Shown piece after piece: positions 6,995 through 11,633 of a stretch of 11,633 nt of DNA. The stretch's first letter is position 1. Each line of letters begins with the position of its first letter. The notes beneath the pieces were generated by a model. The model did no database searches and was not told the DNA's origin. It saw only the letters and a program-made list of their open reading frames with translations. A program made the position numbers and the translations under genes. This stretch comes from JASFTV01 sp050050615 (GTDB lineage Bacteria; Desulfobacterota; DSM-4660; Desulfatiglandales; HGW-15). Location of the stretch: assembly GCA_050050615.1 (NCBI GenBank), contig JASFTV010000088.1, positions 1 through 11,633 of the forward strand, in the 5' to 3' direction.

Positions 6995-7693
6995 TTGAAA
7001 GGTAGCACGACCAGAAAGAAAGAGACATCCAAGTTCAATAACAAGAAAGACTTCCAGAAATTTGTCGCCAAACTCGAGAGCATGATCTTGACGGGGGGTT
7101 TTAAGCCGCGCGAAAGACTGGTTGAAGCGAGTTTATCTCGGATGTTTGGGGTTAGTCGCTATTGGGTTCGCGACGCGTTCAAGATACTTGAAACCAAGGA
7201 ACTGGTGACCATCACGCCCTTTAAGGGGGTGTCCGTAAGCGAACTCAACGAGAAAGAAGTTGAGGAGATCTTCGTTATACGCGTCGCTTTAGAACAATTG
7301 GCCTGGCGGCTGTCCATGGAGAAGGCCACCCGAGAAGACATTAAGACCCTCAAGAGATTGGTGGAAAAGGTCGAGAAAGCACACAAGCAAAAGGATATCT
7401 CAGGGATGGTCGAAGCCGACACGAATTTCCATCGGTATGTTTTCAGACTCTCGGGGAATCGGAATCTAAGACGAATGATCAATGACCTGAGAAACCGCTG
7501 CCATCTCATTCGCTACTCTGCATGGTCTTCGCCCGATGTTCTCCGCGAAATAATGGCGGAACACCGGCAGTTGGTTGAGGCTATGGAAAAAAAGGACTCG
7601 GATCGTCTTCTTGAGCTGGCTGAAGGTCATATCAGCCACGCAAAAAAGCTCTATGTTTTTCAGTTGAAGACAGGATCAGCCCTCAAGTTCTAA
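6995..7693 (+). CDS. GntR-family transcriptional regulator, FCD subfamily
   Basis: A 232-residue repressor or activator, normal length for FadR/VanR-type regulators. Residues about 15-80 form the winged helix-turn-helix: ILTGGFKPRERLVEASLSRM, then VSRYWVRDAFKILE, then the wing VTITPFKGVSV. Residues about 85-222 form the all-helical FCD ligand domain with metal ligands Asp142 and His146 (ADTNFH), His190 (EHRQL) and His212 (GHISH). Such domains bind carboxylates, often with bound Zn or Ni. The recognition helix has Tyr-Trp where most relatives have Thr-Pro (SRTPVREA). TTG 6995 is the only usual start after the in-frame stop at 6983, with a modest AGTAGGTAA (6981-6989) upstream. It sits between the two operator-bearing units and is the best candidate to bind ATTGTTAACAAT. 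Confidence 0.88.
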   Translation: MKGSTTRKKETSKFNNKKDFQKFVAKLESMILTGGFKPRERLVEASLSRMFGVSRYWVRDAFKILETKELVTITPFKGVSVSELNEKEVEEIFVIRVALEQLAWRLSMEKATREDIKTLKRLVEKVEKAHKQKDISGMVEADTNFHRYVFRLSGNRNLRRMINDLRNRCHLIRYSAWSSPDVLREIMAEHRQLVEAMEKKDSDRLLELAEGHISHAKKLYVFQLKTGSALKF

Positions 7694-7910
7694 GAAAGAT
7701 GGGCAAACGAAGGAATCGTTGACGCTGAGGGGCTTTCCAGTCCGCGTGCCCTCCTTGCTATCTCCAGCATCAACGGTGCGCCGTCAGTCCACGCGGGTTT
7801 GTGCTTTCACCTGTCCTCCATAGGTTTCCCCCCTTTTCCTGATGAGCAGGCTGTTTGAGTTATCAAAGGCCGATATCTCCCCGCAGCATGACAGTTTTAT
7901 GAAAAACTTG

Positions 7911-7939
7911 TTGACAAGGGGGATTTTAGTCATTTATTT
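7911..7939 (+). promoter_or_regulatory. Sigma-70-type promoter of unit B
   Basis: A perfect TTGACA (7911-7916) with a 17-base spacer to TTATTT (7934-7939), a weak -10; nearby T-rich alternatives exist. The geometry parallels the unit A promoter: the palindrome core begins 24 bases after the -35 box here and 21 bases after it there. A weak -10 could mean tighter control or use of a slightly shifted box. Confidence 0.5.
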
Positions 7940-7953
7940 GATTGTTAACAATT
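7940..7953. promoter_or_regulatory. Palindromic operator, copy 2 (GATTGTTAACAATT)
   Basis: The 12-bp perfect palindrome ATTGTTAACAAT (7941-7952) with the same preceding G and the same TAG (7954-7956) as copy 1. Sixteen of 17 bases are identical between 279-295 and 7940-7956. It lies at the expected start region of unit B, 247 bases after the end of the GntR gene. Repressor binding here would block unit B transcription (inference). Confidence 0.65.
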
Positions 7954-8040
7954 TAGTTGCAAAACGGTACGCCGAGTTTGCTCCCTGATGAGGCCACCCA
8001 GACCAAAAAGAGTCTTTTCAATGAATTCAGACGGCAGCAC

Positions 8041-9885
8041 ATGAGTCTTTTCTCTCCGTATTCGATTAGAGAAACCGCATTCAAGAACCGGACCGTCATG
8101 GCCCCCGTGGTCATCAACTCGGCGGGAATAGAGGGCTCGACCACCCGGACTTTTAAGGATTTTTTCATTGCCCGAGCCAGAGGCGGTGTGGCCTATATCG
8201 TACTGGGGGCTGCCTTTGTCCACCCGGATGGTCGGGGGTTCAATCGTCAGTTAGGAATCCATAGCGACGACCTCATGCCCGGCCTCACTGATATGGCCCA
8301 AGAGATAAAAGAAGAGGCTCGCATCGGGGTTCAGCTGAGTTTCAAGGGCATTGGCCGAACCCCTGCATCATTTCAGCACAAGGAGATAACGGCTTATCGG
8401 CAGGCCTTCGCTATGGCCGCCGTCCGTGCCAGAAAATGTGGTTTCGATGCGGTGGAACTCCACGCCTGCCATGAATACTGGCTCAATTTTTTCCTCTCAC
8501 CCTATTTCAACGATCGAACCGATAAGTACGGAGGGAGTCTTGAAAACCGCTTCCGACTGTTGAAGGAGGCTGTTGAAGAGATTCGTTCGCATATAGCCGG
8601 TGACCTTTTACTTGGGGTTCGTCTCAGCCTCACCGATTTCGTGGATAACGGTTTGTGTCTTAATGAAGCGATAGACGTAGGCCAACGTTTGGCGGAACTT
8701 GGAGTTGATTATCTCAGCGCTTCAGTGGGTATCGGTCTCACCCAATTCAGGATGTCGCCGCCTATGGAGATCCCAAGATCCACGGAACTGACTCTGTCCC
8801 GGGCACTGCAACAATCGGTCGAGATCCCGGTCATCGGAGTCGGCCGTTTGGACCGCCCGGCTGAGTTTAAGGAGGCCGTAGAAGGTGGCCACGTGAGCAT
8901 GGCGGCAGCCGCGCGAGCGCTTATTGCGGATCCAGAGTTTGTTGCCAAGATAGAGCAGGGGCGAGAGGAAGGAATCCGTCCTTGCATAGCCTGTAACTAC
9001 TGCCTCACCTGTCTTCATCAAGGGGAGGAGGTTCGGTGTGTGGTCAACCCCTACGTGGGGCGAGATCTGACGGAACTCAAACCTCTTTTACGATCGACTA
9101 AGGTCGTGGTTGTAGGCGGGGGCCCTGCTGGACTGACAGCCGCAGCCATTGCAGCGAAAAGAGGCGCCCGGGTCAAGCTATTTGATAGAAGTGCTGAACT
9201 CGGAGGCACGCTAAACACGGCTAAGCAACCCCCCTTCAAGGGTGTGCTCAATGATCTGATCGATTATCTGAGCGGGGAAGTACGTCGAGCCGGGGTTGAG
9301 ATGGTATTGAATGAAGAGGTCAACCAGGAAACCCTTATCGCCGAGAAAGCGGATGAAATTGTATTGGCCACCGGTGCCAGCCCGAAAACTCCCCAATTCA
9401 GCTATCCGGACGATAGCTCGGTGGTTATGGCTGAGGAGATTCTGCGGCAGAGAAGGATTGAGGCGGGACGCTACATGGTGATTGGCGGTGGCCTTGTCGG
9501 ATTGGAGACAGCCGAACATCTGTGTCATGCAGGCGCCGACGTGACCGTTATCGAGATGCTCGATGAGTTAGGGAGCGGACTTAGCCCCATGCGGCTCAAG
9601 CTAATTCTGGACCGCCTCATCAAGTCCGGTGTCAACTTGCTGACCAAAGCTAGAGTCATTTCGATACAGGATCGCATGGCGAGGATCGAACTGCCCTCCG
9701 GGGTGATCACTATGGGGCCGTACAACAGCGTCGTCGTGGCCACCGGCTATGAGAGCGAGCGGGCCCTGGCCGAAGCCCTCGGAAACGAGATACCGGTGAA
9801 AATCATTGGTGATGCACGAGAGCCGCGATCGATTCGGGAGGCCATATCCGAGGGGCTGGATTGTGGGCTTGATATCGTAGGCTAG
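8041..9885 (+). CDS. FadH/old yellow enzyme-type NADH:flavin oxidoreductase (Fe-S/FMN/FAD), paralogue 2
   Basis: A 614-residue enzyme of the same superfamily as the protein at 399 but clearly divergent. FMN barrel about 1-305 with NRTVMAPVV (16-24), the full active-site motif H141-A-C-H144-E-Y146, and SPYFNDRTDKYGGSLENRFR (153-172). The Fe-S region has Cys315, 318, 321, 324 and 333; C-x2-C-x2-C-x11-C resembles trimethylamine dehydrogenase, with one extra Cys. VVVVGGGPAG (355-364) binds FAD; VIGGGLVGLE binds nucleotide, and the following strand ends in Glu, suggesting NADH. A longer reading from TTG 7957 is rejected: it starts inside or next to the promoter-operator. ATG 8041 gives an N-terminus matching paralogue 1 (MSLFSP versus MVLFEP), although its ribosome site is poor. 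First gene of unit B. Possible reactions: enoate/enone reduction or N-demethylation. Confidence 0.9.
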   Translation: MSLFSPYSIRETAFKNRTVMAPVVINSAGIEGSTTRTFKDFFIARARGGVAYIVLGAAFVHPDGRGFNRQLGIHSDDLMPGLTDMAQEIKEEARIGVQLSFKGIGRTPASFQHKEITAYRQAFAMAAVRARKCGFDAVELHACHEYWLNFFLSPYFNDRTDKYGGSLENRFRLLKEAVEEIRSHIAGDLLLGVRLSLTDFVDNGLCLNEAIDVGQRLAELGVDYLSASVGIGLTQFRMSPPMEIPRSTELTLSRALQQSVEIPVIGVGRLDRPAEFKEAVEGGHVSMAAAARALIADPEFVAKIEQGREEGIRPCIACNYCLTCLHQGEEVRCVVNPYVGRDLTELKPLLRSTKVVVVGGGPAGLTAAAIAAKRGARVKLFDRSAELGGTLNTAKQPPFKGVLNDLIDYLSGEVRRAGVEMVLNEEVNQETLIAEKADEIVLATGASPKTPQFSYPDDSSVVMAEEILRQRRIEAGRYMVIGGGLVGLETAEHLCHAGADVTVIEMLDELGSGLSPMRLKLILDRLIKSGVNLLTKARVISIQDRMARIELPSGVITMGPYNSVVVATGYESERALAEALGNEIPVKIIGDAREPRSIREAISEGLDCGLDIVG

Positions 9886-9949
9886 AGGTCTTAGAGAATT
9901 ATTAGATGCTTTGGCTTTCATGGGAGTTGCGACATGCAGAGGAGAAATC

Positions 9950-10759
9950 GTGCTGACAAGTGATTACAGCCGCGTGAATCTGGCGGATGGCCGTATGCAG
10001 ATTCTGCTTTCCGGGGTCCCTGGCGTGAGCAGCCGGGGATGGCTGGGCTACTGCACGGTGGTTCTGTTCCGCTTGGACGGTGCCTGGGCTCTTTTCGACA
10101 CCGGCCACTACAGCGACCGTCACCTGCTCTTGGAAGCTCTTGCCCAAACAGGCGTGGAGCCAAATGAAATAAGGTGGGTGGTCTTATCTCATCTTCATTT
10201 CGATCATGTTCTAAATCTTCCCCTGTTTCGAAAAGCTGAAGTTTACCTCGCACGAGCCGAGATGGAACACGCGGAAAAGGTCTCGGCAGGGGAAGTCACA
10301 GATCTGGCCATTCCTGATTTTTGGCAGGTGCTCCTTGAAGGGCATCAACTCCATATGGTGGATGAGCGATTGGACCTGACAGATATGTTGCAGCTCGTTC
10401 GCTTGCCGGGGCATACGCCGGGCTGCCTAACCATGTTCTGGAACGGCTCAGAAGTGATCGCCGTTTGCGGCGATGTCATAAAAAATGCCTGGGAGGCTGA
10501 GACCGGTCAAGCTGAAATAGCCTTGGCAGGCGATAGCCTCGCAACAGAAAGCATCAACAGGGTCCAGGAAAAGGCTACGGTGATTATCCCGGGACATGAT
10601 CGGCCTTTCAGAAGGAGAGAGGAAGGGCTGGAGTTCTTGACCCCCTTCAGCTGGAGGATTCAGGCTAGCCTTTACCCCAAAGAAGCTGGCCAAACGGTCC
10701 TGGGTTTAGATTTTCCGGCTGGTTTGTCGAAGGCCGGCCGGAATGGTCAAGGTCATTGA
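9950..10759 (+). CDS. Metallo-beta-lactamase-fold hydrolase, AHL-lactonase-like
   Basis: A 269-residue cytoplasmic hydrolase with a full binuclear metal set: H81-L-H83-F-D85-H86, His155 (PGHTPG), Asp175 (CGD) and His216 (IPGHDRPF). The order and length fit the branch containing N-acyl-homoserine lactonases and related lactone or ester hydrolases. There is no signal peptide. GTG 9950 is preferred because GAGGAG (9939-9944) lies five bases upstream; in-frame ATG 9920 and TTG 9911 lack such a site. It follows the reductase by 64 bases with no terminator between, so it is probably co-transcribed. In this context a catabolic lactone, ester or thioester hydrolysis is more likely than quorum quenching, which is inference. 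Exact substrate unknown. Confidence 0.87.
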   Translation: MLTSDYSRVNLADGRMQILLSGVPGVSSRGWLGYCTVVLFRLDGAWALFDTGHYSDRHLLLEALAQTGVEPNEIRWVVLSHLHFDHVLNLPLFRKAEVYLARAEMEHAEKVSAGEVTDLAIPDFWQVLLEGHQLHMVDERLDLTDMLQLVRLPGHTPGCLTMFWNGSEVIAVCGDVIKNAWEAETGQAEIALAGDSLATESINRVQEKATVIIPGHDRPFRRREEGLEFLTPFSWRIQASLYPKEAGQTVLGLDFPAGLSKAGRNGQGH

Positions 10760-10833
10760 AGACCTTCGGATAGGCATTGGTGGCTTGTAACCCTTAAGAG
10801 CAAAAAACAATAAGAAAGGGAGGAGGTTTAGGT

Positions 10834-11633
10834 ATGAGACGAGGAATTTTTTGTGTGGTAACCGTATTCTTTTTTGTGGTGGCCTTTGCCTTGACGGCGA
10901 GTGCGGCGGAATACACGCTTAAGTTTGCCAACCCGGTCTCCAAGGACCATTCTTGGGGCCGAGCTGCTGACGAGTTTGCGAGGCTGGTCAGTGAAGCCAC
11001 AAACGGCCGGGTAGAGGTTCAGGTGCATCACTCCGGTGCCTTGGGCAAGATCCGGGAGGTCCTGGAGATGGCTAAGGTGGGAACGGTAGACTTCGTTCTT
11101 TCCGGAACAGGCCATGTAACCGGCCATGTTCCTGAGTTAGGTATCACTGTGCTCCCCTACCTCTGGAAGGACACGGAGACCATGTTTGCCGCCTTGGATG
11201 GTCCGTTTGGCCAGTATCTGGGTGAGAGACTGGAGGAAAAAGGTTTTGTGGTTGTGGGCTGGTGGGATAACGGGTTCCGACATGTGACGAACAACAGACA
11301 GCCTATTATGAAGGCAGAGGACATGAAGGGCCTAAAAATCCGCTGTCTGCCGGCCAAGGTCCACGTGGCTTTCTTCAAGGCATTGGGAGCTTCCCCCACG
11401 CCGATGGGTTGGACCGAACTGTACCAGGGCCTGCAACAAGGTGTGGTCGACGCCCAGGAAAACCCACCCGCCATGGTTTACTTGGGTAAGCTTCATGAGG
11501 TCCAGAAGTACTACTCACTCACCAGCCACGTGAACGAACCAGGCAACGTGCTGATGAGCAGGGCCACGCTGGAAAAGCTGCCTGTAGAGCTACAGGTGGC
11601 GGTCAAGGTTGCGGCTCAGAAAGCGAGCCTGTG
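10834..11633 (+). CDS. TRAP transporter substrate-binding protein (DctP family), system 2, truncated by window end
   Basis: The first 266 residues are visible, open to the window edge; the family is usually 320-345 long, so the last 55-80 are missing. ATG 10834 follows AGGAGG (10821-10826) by seven bases. A Sec signal peptide covers about residues 1-24 (MRRG, a Phe/Val-rich core, cleavage after ASA). The carboxylate motif GLKIR ends at Arg170, and the canonical block MGWTELYQGLQQGVVDAQENP (191-211) is intact, unlike the binding protein at 2465. It is therefore a standard DctP and likely binds a different ligand. It lies 74 bases after the hydrolase without a visible terminator. Its DctQ and DctM partners would be expected just beyond the window, or it might share the DctQM at 3535-5315. 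Confidence 0.92.
   Translation, partial: MRRGIFCVVTVFFFVVAFALTASAAEYTLKFANPVSKDHSWGRAADEFARLVSEATNGRVEVQVHHSGALGKIREVLEMAKVGTVDFVLSGTGHVTGHVPELGITVLPYLWKDTETMFAALDGPFGQYLGERLEEKGFVVVGWWDNGFRHVTNNRQPIMKAEDMKGLKIRCLPAKVHVAFFKALGASPTPMGWTELYQGLQQGVVDAQENPPAMVYLGKLHEVQKYYSLTSHVNEPGNVLMSRATLEKLPVELQVAVKVAAQKASL

Larger units (their letters stand above)
7694..8040. other. Intergenic region with structured segment, promoter and operator
   Basis: No gene is supported here. GTTGACGCTG (7718-7727) can pair with CAGCATCAAC (7765-7774) with one mismatch, enclosing AGGG (7728-7731) with CCCT (7749-7752). An alternative, mutually exclusive pairing joins CCGCGTG (7742-7748) and CACGCGG (7790-7796). No T-tract follows either, so a terminator for the regulator gene is uncertain. 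TTTGA-GTTA-TCAAA (7854-7867) is a small inverted repeat about 44 bases upstream of the -35 box and could be an activator site. The right part holds the unit B promoter and operator, then a leader of about 90 bases. Confidence 0.5.

Noticed and set aside
7854..7867. TTTGA-GTTA-TCAAA as an FNR/CRP-type site
   Set aside because: The FNR consensus TTGAT-N4-ATCAA needs four bases between half-sites; here TTGAG and ATCAA are only two apart, and one base differs.

Overview
All genes I can support lie on the + strand. Moderate G+C, Shine-Dalgarno-led starts, Sec signal peptides on two periplasmic binding proteins and a tripartite (TRAP) transporter indicate a Gram-negative bacterium. The pairing of TRAP carboxylate uptake with two large Fe-S/FMN/FAD ene-reductase-type enzymes resembles gene sets common in anaerobic Desulfobacterota (deltaproteobacteria) or similar organisms. 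That taxonomic guess comes from gene content only. No rRNA, tRNA, CRISPR array, transposase or insertion sequence was seen.

Layout. (1) Bases 1-118 are the tail of an unrecognised gene, closed by a strong intrinsic terminator (170-215). (2) A TTGACA promoter with a 12-bp perfect palindrome at the start region (253-292) opens unit A: an old-yellow-enzyme/FadH-type reductase (399-2330), a complete TRAP transporter (dctP 2465-3469, dctQ 3535-4044, dctM 4038-5315), a single-domain cupin (5399-5758) and a 289-residue protein of unknown function with an internal duplication (5801-6670). A very stable hairpin separates dctP from dctQM. (3) A poorly coding-like stretch with one doubtful small ORF precedes a GntR/FCD regulator (6995-7693). 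(4) A 0.26-0.35 kb gap carries a second TTGACA promoter with the same palindrome (7911-7953). It opens unit B: a second, divergent FadH-type reductase (8041-9885), a metallo-beta-lactamase-fold hydrolase (9950-10759) and a second TRAP binding protein, cut by the window end (10834-11633).

How it may work together (inference). The GntR/FCD protein probably senses a carboxylate and binds ATTGTTAACAAT at both promoters, so two reductase-plus-TRAP units would be switched by one ligand. The substrate would be an organic acid imported by one or both TRAP systems and then processed by the two flavoenzymes (C=C reduction, or oxidative demethylation as in trimethylamine dehydrogenase relatives), the metal hydrolase (a lactone, ester or thioester step), the cupin and the unknown duplicated protein. 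The pathway and substrate cannot be read from the sequence. The most novel items are the shared operator regulon, the duplicated HxH protein, and the loss of the conserved active-site tyrosine in the first reductase.
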